NCBI GenBank assembly: GCA_020637195.1
Contig: JACJWK010000016.1
Coordinates: forward strand, 1 to 64,000
Direction of reading: 5' to 3'
DNA: 64,000 bases
From: Microthrixaceae bacterium
GTDB lineage: Bacteria > Actinomycetota > Acidimicrobiia > Acidimicrobiales > DATDAH01
Shown: positions 8,040-16,139 of the stretch, one piece after another
Position numbering within the stretch: the stretch's first letter is position 1
Layout: each line of letters starts with the position of its first letter
The notes under the pieces: generated by a model
Told to the model about the DNA's origin: nothing
Database searches by the model: none
Seen by the model: only the letters and a program-made list of their open reading frames with translations
Made by a program: the position numbers and the translations under genes

Positions 8040-9232
8040 GCGCTCCGCGGCCGCCCGTCGAGGTGCTGTTCGTCGGCCACGAGGCCACCCGCACCGGCGC
8101 GCCCCTCATGTTCCTCTACTTCCTGCGCTGGTTGCGGCGCCACACGGACCTGACCTTCGAGATCGTCCTGCTCGAGGGTGGGCCGCTCGCCGACGACTTC
8201 CGGGCGGTGGCCCCCACCGTGGTGCTGTCGGACCTGCGCCGCCACCCGGCATCGGCCGCCCTCACCCGGGCCCACCTCGGCCGCCCCGCGGCGCTGGCCC
8301 GGGCGGCCCTCGCCCGGCGGGCGCTCGCCCACCTGCGCGACGTGCCCGTCGTCTACTGCAACAGCGTCATCAGCCTGCGCATGGTCCACCTGCTCGGCGA
8401 GAAGCCGCCGGTCGTCGTCTCGCACGTGCACGAGCTGATGGGCGCGCTCGAGATGCCGAACAGCGACTCGGACCGCGAGCGCCTCCGCACGCTGCCCGAC
8501 GAGATCGTCGTGGCCTCCGACCTCGTCGGCGACTACCTGGTCGACCGCCACGGGATCGACCGCGCCCGACTCTCGCGGCACTACGAGTTCATCGAGGTCG
8601 ACGCGTTCCTCGACGCGGTCCCGCCGACGAGCGGGGACCTCCGGGCCGAGCTGGGCATCCCGGCCGACGCCGCCGTCGTCGGGGCCATGGGCGTCACCGA
8701 GGCCCGGAAGGGCCCGGACCTGTTCCTCTCGCTCGCGTCGGCCTTCCGGCGGCGCGACCTCGGCCGACCCGTGCACTTCGTGTGGGTGGGGGCCCGGCCC
8801 GACACCGAGGAGACCCGCTGGATCGAGCACGACGTCGACAAGGCCGGGCTCGACGACGTCGTCCACGTGCTCCCGCCCCAGGCCGTGCCCGCCCCCTGGT
8901 TCCAGCTCTTCGACGTCTTCGCCCTCACCTCGCGGGAGGACCCGTTCCCGCTGGTGTGCCTGGAGAGCTCGCTGCTCGGCACGCCCATCGTCTGCTTCGA
9001 CAACACCGGCATGGCCGAGTTCGCGGGTGCCGGGGAGTGCGGCTTCGTGGTCCCGTACCGCGACGTGGAGGCCATGGCCGACCAGGTCGAGGCGCTCCTG
9101 CGCGACGACGGGCTCCGGTCGGCCGTGGGGGAGCGGGCGGCGCAGCGGGTGCGTGATCGCCACGACGTGCTGGTGGCGGCCCCGGCGCTCTGGGCCGACC
9201 TCCAGCGTTGGGCCGGCCAGGCGCGCGGCTGA
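8036..9232 (+). CDS. GT4-family glycosyltransferase (array copy 8)
   Basis: 398-residue GT-B enzyme, a near twin of copy 7. It has VLFVGHEATRTGAPLMFLYF at the N-terminus, donor loop MGVTEARKGPDLF (Trp of WRKG replaced by Ala, Arg and Lys kept) and acidic motif SREDPFPLVCLES. Start GTG 8036 overlaps the previous stop. Its own TGA overlaps the ATG of asnB by one base (TGATG), so the amidotransferase is co-transcribed with the array. Probably catalytically competent; specificity unknown. Confidence 0.87.
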   Translation: MSAPRPPVEVLFVGHEATRTGAPLMFLYFLRWLRRHTDLTFEIVLLEGGPLADDFRAVAPTVVLSDLRRHPASAALTRAHLGRPAALARAALARRALAHLRDVPVVYCNSVISLRMVHLLGEKPPVVVSHVHELMGALEMPNSDSDRERLRTLPDEIVVASDLVGDYLVDRHGIDRARLSRHYEFIEVDAFLDAVPPTSGDLRAELGIPADAAVVGAMGVTEARKGPDLFLSLASAFRRRDLGRPVHFVWVGARPDTEETRWIEHDVDKAGLDDVVHVLPPQAVPAPWFQLFDVFALTSREDPFPLVCLESSLLGTPIVCFDNTGMAEFAGAGECGFVVPYRDVEAMADQVEALLRDDGLRSAVGERAAQRVRDRHDVLVAAPALWADLQRWAGQARG

Positions 9233-11121
9233 TGTGCGGCATCGCCGGCCTGCTCGACCCCGACCACCGCCGCACGGCCGAGGACCTGGCCGCCGCGGCC
9301 GGTGCCATGACCGACAGCCTCCGCCACCGCGGCCCCGACGACGGCGGCGTCGAGATCGACGCCGCCGGTGGCGCCGCGCTCGGCAACCGGCGCCTCGCCG
9401 TGGTGGACCTCTCCCCGGCCGGGCACCAGCCGATGTGGTCGCCCGACCGGCGCCACCTGCTCGCCTACAACGGCGAGCTGTACAACGCCGACGAGCTGCG
9501 GGCCGAGCTGGTCGGGGACGGCTGGGCGTTCCGCGGTCGCTCCGACACCGAGGTGCTGCTGGCCGCGCTGGCGGCGTGGGGGGCCGAGGAGGCGGCGCGC
9601 CGGGCCGTCGGCATGTTCGCCTTCGCCGTGTGGGACACCGAGCAGCGCCGGCTGGTGCTCGGGCGCGACCGCTTCGGCGAGAAGCCGCTGTACTACGGCT
9701 GGCAGAGCGGGGTGCTGCGCTTCGGGTCCGAGCTGCGGGCCCTGCGCGCCGACGCCGCCTTCGTGGGCGACGTCGACCGCGACGCCCTGGCCCTCCTCCT
9801 TCGCCACACCTACATCCCGGGCCCGCACTCCATCTACGCGGGCGTCGCCAAGCTCCCGCCGGCCTGCCTCTACACCTGGTCCGCGGAGGCCGGGGGCGTG
9901 GTCCGGCCCTACTGGTCGCTCGCCGAAGTGGCCGACCGGGCCGGACGCGACCCGTTCGCGGACGCCGCGGAGGCCGACGTCGCGCTCGATGCGGCGCTGT
10001 CCGCCTCGGTGCGGCGCCGGCTGGTCTCGGACGTGCCCGTCGGGGCCTTCCTGTCGGGGGGGATCGACTCGTCGCTCGTGGTGGCCCTCGCCGCCGGCCA
10101 CCTCGACGGCCCGGTGCGCACCTTCACCATCGGCTTCCCCGACGCCGCGTACGACGAGGCACCGTTCGCCCGGGGGGTGGCCGAGGTCCTCGGCACCGAC
10201 CACACCGAGCTCGAGGTACGTCCCGGCGAGGCCCAGGCCGTCATCCCCGAGCTGTGCGACCTGTACGACGAGCCCTTCGCCGACCAATCGCAGATCCCCA
10301 CCGTGCTGCTGGCCCGGCTCGCCCGGCGCGACGTCACCGTGGCGCTGTCGGGCGACGGCGGCGACGAGCTCTTCGCCGGGTACTGGCACCACCTCTGGAG
10401 CCTCGAGCCGGACCCCGAGGCCGAGGCCGAGACCCCGGACCGGGACGGCCGGGCGGCTCGGCGGGCCCGCTGGCGCCGGCGGCGCGGCCCCGTCGCGGCG
10501 CTCGACCCCGGTCCGGCGGTCGGCCACCGGCACCACCTCGACCGGCTGGCGAGCTGGGCCGATCCCACCGCGGTGGTCCGGGGCGCCTCGCTCCCCGCCA
10601 CGGCCTTCACCGACCGGATCGGCGCCACCCGCTTCCCCCGGCGCCTCGACTGGATGATGGAGCTCGACACGGCCACGTTCCTGCCCGACGACGTGCTCGT
10701 GAAGGTCGACCGCGCCACCATGTCGACCGGTCTCGAGGCACGGGCCCCGTTCCTCGACCCGGCGGTGGCCGAGGTGGCCTGGCGCATCCCCACGGCCGAG
10801 CGCCTGGGGCCCGACGGCGGCAAGCTCGCCCTGCGACGGCTGCTGGCGCGGTTCGTGCCCGCCGAGCTGTTCGAGCGCCCGAAGATGGGCTTCAACGTCC
10901 CCATCGGTGACTGGCTGCGGGGGCCGCTGCGACCCTGGGCGGCGGACGTGCTCGCCGGCCTCGACGACGACCTGTTCGACCGCGCCGGGGTCGACGCGGT
11001 CTGGGCCGAGCACCTCGCCGGCCAGGACGCGGCGTACCGCCTGTGGCCCGTGCTCATGGCCCAGGCGTGGCTGGACGCTGGTCACGGCGGCAGGCCCGGC
11101 AGTACCGTGTCGGTTCCGTGA
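9232..11121 (+). CDS. asnB: Asparagine synthase-like glutamine amidotransferase
   Basis: 629-residue class-II amidotransferase. Cys2 after the initiator Met is the glutaminase nucleophile (MCGIAGLLDP), followed by RHRGPDDGG and NGELYN of the N-terminal Ntn domain. The C-terminal synthetase domain has the PP-loop LSGGIDSSLV and SGDGGDELFAGYWHH. It makes asparagine or, as often in surface-polysaccharide loci, amidates a carboxyl group on another substrate using Gln and ATP. ATG 9232 is fixed by Cys2 and by overlap with the preceding stop. Its position at the end of eight glycosyltransferases favours amidation of a uronic acid or similar residue over housekeeping Asn synthesis (inference). Confidence 0.88.
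   Translation: MCGIAGLLDPDHRRTAEDLAAAAGAMTDSLRHRGPDDGGVEIDAAGGAALGNRRLAVVDLSPAGHQPMWSPDRRHLLAYNGELYNADELRAELVGDGWAFRGRSDTEVLLAALAAWGAEEAARRAVGMFAFAVWDTEQRRLVLGRDRFGEKPLYYGWQSGVLRFGSELRALRADAAFVGDVDRDALALLLRHTYIPGPHSIYAGVAKLPPACLYTWSAEAGGVVRPYWSLAEVADRAGRDPFADAAEADVALDAALSASVRRRLVSDVPVGAFLSGGIDSSLVVALAAGHLDGPVRTFTIGFPDAAYDEAPFARGVAEVLGTDHTELEVRPGEAQAVIPELCDLYDEPFADQSQIPTVLLARLARRDVTVALSGDGGDELFAGYWHHLWSLEPDPEAEAETPDRDGRAARRARWRRRRGPVAALDPGPAVGHRHHLDRLASWADPTAVVRGASLPATAFTDRIGATRFPRRLDWMMELDTATFLPDDVLVKVDRATMSTGLEARAPFLDPAVAEVAWRIPTAERLGPDGGKLALRRLLARFVPAELFERPKMGFNVPIGDWLRGPLRPWAADVLAGLDDDLFDRAGVDAVWAEHLAGQDAAYRLWPVLMAQAWLDAGHGGRPGSTVSVP
11103..11108 (+). promoter_or_regulatory. -10 box TACCGT, leaderless-type
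   Basis: TACCGT lies 9 nt before GTG 11118, inside the last codons of asnB. It may give the dioxygenase fusion its own transcript besides read-through from the array. Confidence 0.4.
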
Positions 11122-12842
11122 GCCCCTCTCCCACCCCGGCCGCGACCCGCCCCGAGGGCGCGCTCGTGGCCCGTCGCACCCTCGTCGACGACGCCCAGCA
11201 GGAGGAGTTCTCCCGGCTCGGCTACCTGAAGCTCACCACGCTCGACCCCGAGCGCGTCGAGCGCCTGCGCGCCGTCTACGCCGAGATCTTCCCCGAGGAG
11301 CAGCAGGGGTTCATCCCCACCTACGCGGTGGCGCCGCCCGACCGCAAGGCCCGCGCCAACGAGGCCGTGAAGGAGGTGCTCGAGCCGGTCGTCGGCCCGC
11401 TCTTCGACCGCCACCGGGCCTTCAACTCGAGCTTTCTGATGAAGTGGCCGGGCGACGACAGCGCGCTCCCGCTCCACCAGGACACCTGCTACGTCGACGA
11501 GCGGGTCTTCCGCTCCGCGGTGGTCTGGGTCGCCCTCGACGACGCCGACGAGGACCTCGACAACGGGCCGCTGCAGGTCATCCCCGCCAGCCACCGCTTC
11601 GACCGCCTCCCGCGCGGCACCCGCACCTGGTGGCCCTACGACGAGGTCGCGTCCTTCGCCGAGGAGCACTGCACGGTCGCGCTGCCCGTGCGCGCCGGCG
11701 ACGTCTTGATGATGGACAACGGCCTCATCCACTGCTCGTTCCCGAACCGCTCCGGCCGGCCCCGGCTCGCGGTGGCCATCTCGATGGCGCCCGAGGAGGC
11801 GGGGCTCATCCACGCCGTCGGCCACGACGACCCGACGGTGACCCTCCACGACGTCGACGAGGACTTCTTCGTCCAGCACTCGCCCTACGGGCTCGCCGGG
11901 GCGCCGTTCCCCGACGTCTACCCCCGTCGTGAGGTCCGCCCGATCGACTTCCGCCAGTTCAGCGTGTCGGACCTGGCGGGTCTGTGCGACGTGCCCGACG
12001 ACCTCGTGGCCGCAGCCGAGGCCGAGGCCGCCACGAACGGAGACGGCGCGCCGGGCCCGGACGACGGGGCGCCCGGAGCGGGCCCCGACGCCTCCGGCCC
12101 CGCGCCCGTCGAGGGCGGCGAGGACGCGGGCGGGGGACCGGGTCGCATCGGCGCCGCGGTGCAGCGGCTCATGATGGTCAACAACCGCCTCATCGGCCAC
12201 GCGGTCACCCTCCAGCCGGTCTACGACCCGGCCGACTTCGCCTGGACCCGCCTGCTCGAGGACCACTGGGAGGAGATCCGCGACGAGGCCCGGGCCGTGC
12301 TCGAGACCCGCCGGGTCCCGCGCATCGAGCAGGTGCTGGGCGCCAGCCAGGGCAACCAGGGCGACTGGAACACCTTCGTGCTGCTGGCGCTGCGCAAGCG
12401 GGTCGAGTTCAACGCACGTCGGTGCCCGGTCACCGCGGAGCTCGTCGCGCAGGTGCCCGGGATCTCGTCGGCGCTGTTCTCGGTGTTCCAGCCCGGCACC
12501 CACCTGCCGAGCCACCAGGCGCCCAACCGGGGCGTCCTGCGCTACCACCTGGGGCTCATCGTCCCCGAGCCGGCCGACTCGTGCCAGCTCCGCGTGCTCG
12601 ACGACGTGCTGTCGTACCGGGAGGGCGAGAGCATCTTGTTCGACGACACGTTCGAGCACGAGGCCTGGAACCGGGCCGAGGCGCCCCGGGTCACGCTGCT
12701 GCTCGAGCTGGACCGTCCCCTGGCCACGCCCTACCGGCAGTTCAACGCCCTCACGCAGCGGGCCTTCACGCTGTACCCGGAGGCCCGGGGCGCCGCCGAG
12801 CGCCTCGAGCAGCTCGAGTACGAGCTCAACGGCGCGCGCTGA
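11118..12842 (+). CDS. PhyH-AspH double Fe(II)/2-oxoglutarate dioxygenase fusion
   Basis: 574 residues joining two dioxygenase folds. Residues 20-300 are phytanoyl-CoA dioxygenase-like, with the iron motif LHQDTCYVDE (His120, Asp122), second His in GLIHCSFPN and the 2OG-binding Arg in SGRPRLAVA. After a Gly/Pro/Asp-rich linker (about 305-350), residues 365-560 match the aspartyl/asparaginyl beta-hydroxylase family: GTHLPSHQ, the LRYHLGL strand (about 462-482), FDDTFEHEAWN and APRVTLLLEL. Both appear complete, so two hydroxylations are plausible. GTG 11118 overlaps the asnB stop (GTGA). Substrates are unknown; position suggests the glycan or a lipid or amino-acid substituent made by this locus. 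Confidence 0.82.
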   Translation: MSPSPTPAATRPEGALVARRTLVDDAQQEEFSRLGYLKLTTLDPERVERLRAVYAEIFPEEQQGFIPTYAVAPPDRKARANEAVKEVLEPVVGPLFDRHRAFNSSFLMKWPGDDSALPLHQDTCYVDERVFRSAVVWVALDDADEDLDNGPLQVIPASHRFDRLPRGTRTWWPYDEVASFAEEHCTVALPVRAGDVLMMDNGLIHCSFPNRSGRPRLAVAISMAPEEAGLIHAVGHDDPTVTLHDVDEDFFVQHSPYGLAGAPFPDVYPRREVRPIDFRQFSVSDLAGLCDVPDDLVAAAEAEAATNGDGAPGPDDGAPGAGPDASGPAPVEGGEDAGGGPGRIGAAVQRLMMVNNRLIGHAVTLQPVYDPADFAWTRLLEDHWEEIRDEARAVLETRRVPRIEQVLGASQGNQGDWNTFVLLALRKRVEFNARRCPVTAELVAQVPGISSALFSVFQPGTHLPSHQAPNRGVLRYHLGLIVPEPADSCQLRVLDDVLSYREGESILFDDTFEHEAWNRAEAPRVTLLLELDRPLATPYRQFNALTQRAFTLYPEARGAAERLEQLEYELNGAR

Positions 12843-12869
12843 GCGTCCCCGCCGGGCCCGACGCCTTCC

Positions 12870-12897
12870 TAGACAACGGGGGGCGATCCTCTATACT
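12870..12897 (+). promoter_or_regulatory. Promoter with -35 TAGACA and -10 TATACT
   Basis: TAGACA (12870-12875) and TATACT (12892-12897) are 16 bp apart, a close match to the housekeeping sigma consensus. An AGGAG ribosome site at 12920-12924 follows, before GTG 12931. It is the clearest conventional promoter in the window. Confidence 0.75.
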
Positions 12898-12930
12898 TCG
12901 GCGAAACCGGCAATCTGGCGAGGAGAACAC

Positions 12931-13932
12931 GTGCGACCCACCTTCGTGAACGCGGAGTGGCAGGAGGCCTTCGAGCGGGACGGGTATGTGAAGATCCCCT
13001 GCCTCGACCAGGACCAGGTGCAAGAGCTCCGGGACGTGTACTACGGCCTCGGCAAGGCGCCCGGCGATCCCGAGCGGGCCTGCATCTCGACCTTCCACAC
13101 GTACGACGCCGACTACAAGCAGAAGATCAGCGACGGTGTGCACGGCGTGCTCAAGCCGTACTGCGACGAGATCTTCGACGACTACAAGTGCCTGCCGGCC
13201 AACTTCCTCACGAAGTGGCCCGGCGGCATGAGCGGCTTCGGCCTCCACCAGGACCTCGCCCTGGTGGACGAGACGAAGTTCACCTCGGCCGAGATCTGGG
13301 TGGCCCTCGAGGACACCCACGAGGACAACGGCCAGCTGTGGATGGTGCCGGGCAGCCACAAGTGGGTCCCCACCCTGCGGGGCATCCACTCGTTCCGCTC
13401 GCCGTTCTACGGCCTCGAGCAGCGCATCGTGCAGCGCCACGCCAAGCCCGAGCCGCTGAAGGCGGGCGAGGCCATCGTGTTCAACCACGCCACGCTGCAC
13501 TTCTCGTACCCGAACCGCACCGACAAGGAGCGGCTCGTCGCCATCATCGACCTCATCCCGAACGACGCGCAGCACATCCACTACTTCGGGCTGCCCGACG
13601 GGTCCATCGAGGCGTTCGAGATCGGCGAGGAGTTCTGGGTCGACAACAACCCGTTCACCCTCGGCACCCCGCCGCCGGCCGCGCAGAGCCTCGGCATCTG
13701 CGAGTTCGAGTTCCAGGCGCTCACCGAGGAGCGGCTCGACGAGCTCGTGGCCGAGGGCAAGGCCATCGACCACGACGCCGAGCGTCACGGCGCCCTCAAC
13801 CCCGGCAAGGCGTGGTGCCACCGGTGCGGCACCACCGAGGGCATCGACGAGTCCACCGACCGGTGGCTCGGCAACGTCACGCTGCTGTGCCCGGCGTGCG
13901 CCGAGAAGGAAGCCGAGCTGGCCGCGGTCTGA
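12931..13932 (+). CDS. PhyH-family dioxygenase with C-terminal zinc ribbon
   Basis: 333-residue Fe(II)/2OG dioxygenase. The iron site is GLHQDLALVDE (His106, Asp108) with the distal His190 in ATLHFSYPN and an Arg in TDKERLVAI for 2-oxoglutarate. It ends with a four-cysteine knuckle, Cys296-x2-Cys299-x20-Cys320-x2-Cys323, not usual for the family and resembling a rubredoxin-like zinc ribbon. GTG 12931 follows a good AGGAG site. It has its own promoter although it lies just after the dioxygenase fusion. Probably hydroxylates a small molecule; the ribbon may bind a partner or nucleic acid (inference). Confidence 0.83.
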   Translation: MRPTFVNAEWQEAFERDGYVKIPCLDQDQVQELRDVYYGLGKAPGDPERACISTFHTYDADYKQKISDGVHGVLKPYCDEIFDDYKCLPANFLTKWPGGMSGFGLHQDLALVDETKFTSAEIWVALEDTHEDNGQLWMVPGSHKWVPTLRGIHSFRSPFYGLEQRIVQRHAKPEPLKAGEAIVFNHATLHFSYPNRTDKERLVAIIDLIPNDAQHIHYFGLPDGSIEAFEIGEEFWVDNNPFTLGTPPPAAQSLGICEFEFQALTEERLDELVAEGKAIDHDAERHGALNPGKAWCHRCGTTEGIDESTDRWLGNVTLLCPACAEKEAELAAV

Positions 13933-13949
13933 CCGACCGGTCACCGTAC

Positions 13950-13982
13950 GAACCGGTCCCCCGGTTCCGCCCACGAGGGCGG
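13950..13982. terminator. Two short GC hairpins between convergent genes
   Basis: GAACCGG-tccc-CCGGTTC (13950-13967) is followed at once by CCGCCC-acga-GGGCGG (13967-13982). No U-tract follows. Placed between the ends of the plus-strand dioxygenase and the minus-strand small gene, they are a plausible bidirectional terminator. Confidence 0.4.
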
Positions 13983-14040
13983 GGCCGGGGGATCGTCGCG
14001 TCCGGGGCCCGCGACCGTCGCCGCGCCGGGTCGCGCTCGG

Positions 14041-14208
14041 CTAGAAGAGCGTGTACAGCGTGTAGGGCGCCGCCGCCTGGCCCACGGTGATGAACACCAC
14101 GACGAGGCCGAGCAGCATCATCATCGGGATGATCCACCACACGCGGTTGACCACGGCGTAGCTGCCGAAGTCGCCGATCAGGCGGAACAGGTGCTTGAGG
14201 CGCAACAC
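14041..14208 (-). CDS. Small DUF5989-like membrane protein beside carbamoyltransferase
   Basis: 55-residue protein: a basic amphipathic start (VLRLKHLFRLIGDFGSYAVV), then WW and one strong hydrophobic helix (about residues 26-43), ending in APYTLYTLF. This matches the short proteins (DUF5989, SxtJ-like) that often lie next to NodU/CmcH carbamoyltransferases; the family name is from memory of that pattern. GTG 14208 is chosen because TAATTT lies 7 nt upstream, typical of leaderless genes here. It sits 38 bp after the carbamoyltransferase stop on the same strand. Likely a membrane partner of that enzyme. Confidence 0.7.
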   Translation of the reverse strand: MLRLKHLFRLIGDFGSYAVVNRVWWIIPMMMLLGLVVVFITVGQAAAPYTLYTLF

Positions 14209-14215
14209 GACGGCG

Positions 14216-14221
14216 AAATTA
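14216..14221 (-). promoter_or_regulatory. -10 box TAATTT, leaderless-type
   Basis: On the minus strand TAATTT ends 7 nt before GTG 14208 and lies in the gap after the carbamoyltransferase stop. It is one of the few A/T-rich hexamers in the region. Confidence 0.45.
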
Positions 14222-14246
14222 GCAGCCTGCCGGCCGGGCCGGGCCC

Positions 14247-16076
14247 TCAGTCCAGCTCGAAGGTGGACTGCCAGTCGTCCTCGCTGTCCCAGTCCGGCTG
14301 GGCGACCTTCTCGAGCAGGAAGTGCTCGAGCACGAGGTAGTCCATCTCGGTGCGCATGAAGCACCGGTAGGCGTCGTCGGGCGTGCACACGATCGGCTCG
14401 CCCCGCACGTTGAACGACGTGTTGATCAGCACCGGGCAGCCGGTGCGCGCCTCGAAGGCGGCGATGACCTCGTGGAACTCGGGGCTCTGCTCGGCGTCCA
14501 CGGTCTGGAGCCGAGCCGAGTGGTCCACGTGGGTGACCGCGGGGATGTCCGAGCGCACCTCGTTGACCCAGGCCCGCAGGTCGTCGGGATGCGCGCCGGT
14601 GTCGACGCGGTGGTCCTCGGTGACGCCGGCGGTGATCATCATGTAGGGGGAGGCCACGTCGATGTCGAACCACTCGCTCGCCCGCTCGGCGAGCACGGCG
14701 GGGGCGAAGGGCCGGAACGACTCCCGGTGCTTGATCTTGAGGTTCATGATCGACTGCATCTTCGGTGAGCGGGGATCGCCGATGATGGACCGGTGGCCGA
14801 GCGCCCTCGGGCCGAACTCCATCCGCCCCAGGAACAGGCCGAGCACGTTGCCCTCGTCGACGAGCTCGGCGACCCGCTCGGCCCGCTCGGCCGAGCTGGC
14901 GAAGCGCTCGTAGGCGTAGCCGTTGTCGTCGAGGTAGCGGGCGATCTCGTCGTCGCTGAAGCGGGGGCCGAGGTAGGCGCCCGACATCCCGTCGTGGACG
15001 CCGTCGGTGGTGCGGGGCTCGCCCTCGATCTGGTGCCAGGCGTAGAGCGCCGTCCCGATGGCGCCACCGGCGTCGCCCGCCGCCGGCTGGATCCAGATCT
15101 CGTCGAAGGGGCCCTCGCGCAGGAGGCGCCCGTTGCTGACGCAGTTGAGGGCGACGCCGCCGGCCAGGCACGCCCGGCGCTCGCCGGTCACCTTGACGGC
15201 GTGGTGGGCCATCTTGAGGACGATCTCCTCGGTGACCTCCTGGATCGAGCGGGCCATGTCCATCTCCCGCTTCGTCAGCTCGCTCTCGGGCGCCCGGGCG
15301 GGGGCACCGAAGAGCTTGTCGAAGCGGTCGTTCGTCATCTTCAGGCTGTGCAGGTAGCCGAAGTACTTCATGTCGAGCGTGAAGGAGCCGTCGTCGTGGA
15401 GGTCGACGAGCTCGTCGAGGATCAGGTCCTTGTAGGTGGGCTCGCCGTAGGGGGCCAGGCCCATCAGCTTGTACTCACCCGAGTTGACCCGGAACCCGCA
15501 GTGGTAGGTGAACGCGGAGTAGAGCAGTCCGATCGAGTGCGGGAAGTTCAGCTGCTCGGTCAGCGTGAGCTCGTGACCCCGGCCGATCCCGATGCTGCTG
15601 GTGGCCCACTCGCCGACCCCGTCGAAGGTGAGCACCGCGGCCGAGTCGAACGGCGAGGGGTAGAAGGCGCTGGCGGCGTGGCTCTCGTGGTGCTCGGTGA
15701 AGTAGAGGTCCTTCGGCATCGCGTAGCCGAGCCCCTTCAGGCCCTTTTCGATCTGGTAGGGGATCCAGAGCTTCTCGCGCAGCCAGATGGGCATGGCGGT
15801 CTGGAACGACCGGAACCCCCTCGGCCCGACCCGCATGTAGGTCTTGAGGAGTCGGACGAAGGTGGTGATGGGCTTGTCGTAGAAGGCGACCGCGTCGATG
15901 CCGTCCGGCTCGACGCCGCCCCGGCGCAGGCAATAGGCGATCGAGTGGACCGGGAAGTCGGCGTCGTGGCGCTTCCTCGTGAACCGCTCCTCCTGGGCGG
16001 CGGCCACCACGACCCCGTCCTGGACGAGGGCGGCGGCCGAGTCGTGGTAGAAGCCGCTGATCCCCAAGATGTTCAT
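14247..16076 (-). CDS. Carbamoyltransferase, NodU/CmcH family
   Basis: 609 residues, the usual size. The N-terminal ASKHA-like part begins GISGFYHDSAAALVQDG and holds the metal-binding EHHESHAASAFYPS and LTFDGVGEWATS. The C-terminal part carries LGHRSIIGDPR and INTSFNVRGEPIVCTP. These enzymes transfer carbamoyl from carbamoyl phosphate via carbamoyl-adenylate to a hydroxyl on a sugar or natural product. ATG 16076 follows TAGCGT by 6 nt. The small DUF5989-like gene lies downstream on the same strand and the NRPS-like gene is divergent. Acceptor unknown; a sugar hydroxyl of the local glycan is the simplest guess. Confidence 0.9.
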   Translation of the reverse strand: MNILGISGFYHDSAAALVQDGVVVAAAQEERFTRKRHDADFPVHSIAYCLRRGGVEPDGIDAVAFYDKPITTFVRLLKTYMRVGPRGFRSFQTAMPIWLREKLWIPYQIEKGLKGLGYAMPKDLYFTEHHESHAASAFYPSPFDSAAVLTFDGVGEWATSSIGIGRGHELTLTEQLNFPHSIGLLYSAFTYHCGFRVNSGEYKLMGLAPYGEPTYKDLILDELVDLHDDGSFTLDMKYFGYLHSLKMTNDRFDKLFGAPARAPESELTKREMDMARSIQEVTEEIVLKMAHHAVKVTGERRACLAGGVALNCVSNGRLLREGPFDEIWIQPAAGDAGGAIGTALYAWHQIEGEPRTTDGVHDGMSGAYLGPRFSDDEIARYLDDNGYAYERFASSAERAERVAELVDEGNVLGLFLGRMEFGPRALGHRSIIGDPRSPKMQSIMNLKIKHRESFRPFAPAVLAERASEWFDIDVASPYMMITAGVTEDHRVDTGAHPDDLRAWVNEVRSDIPAVTHVDHSARLQTVDAEQSPEFHEVIAAFEARTGCPVLINTSFNVRGEPIVCTPDDAYRCFMRTEMDYLVLEHFLLEKVAQPDWDSEDDWQSTFELD

Positions 16077-16082
16077 GGGCGA

Positions 16083-16088
16083 ACGCTA
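16083..16088 (-). promoter_or_regulatory. -10 box TAGCGT, leaderless-type
   Basis: Minus-strand TAGCGT ends 6 nt before the carbamoyltransferase ATG at 16076. It is divergent from the NRPS-like promoter about 40 bp away. Confidence 0.55.
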
Positions 16089-16123
16089 CCCCGTCGGGGC
16101 AGCCCGCCGTCGGCCGCCGGCGG

Positions 16124-16129
16124 TAGCAT
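16124..16129 (+). promoter_or_regulatory. -10 box TAGCAT, leaderless-type
   Basis: TAGCAT lies 10 nt before ATG 16140. An in-frame ATG at 16128 overlaps the box itself and is therefore unlikely to be the start. Confidence 0.5.
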
Positions 16130-16139
16130 GGCGCCGCAT

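Noticed and set aside
8581..11085. An 834-codon minus-strand open frame
   Set aside because: Antisense to glycosyltransferase copy 8 and asnB, rich in His/Arg/Gly with no recognisable fold.
16128..16130. Upstream ATG as start of the NRPS-like protein
   Set aside because: It overlaps the TAGCAT box; ATG 16140 has the spacing seen at other leaderless genes.
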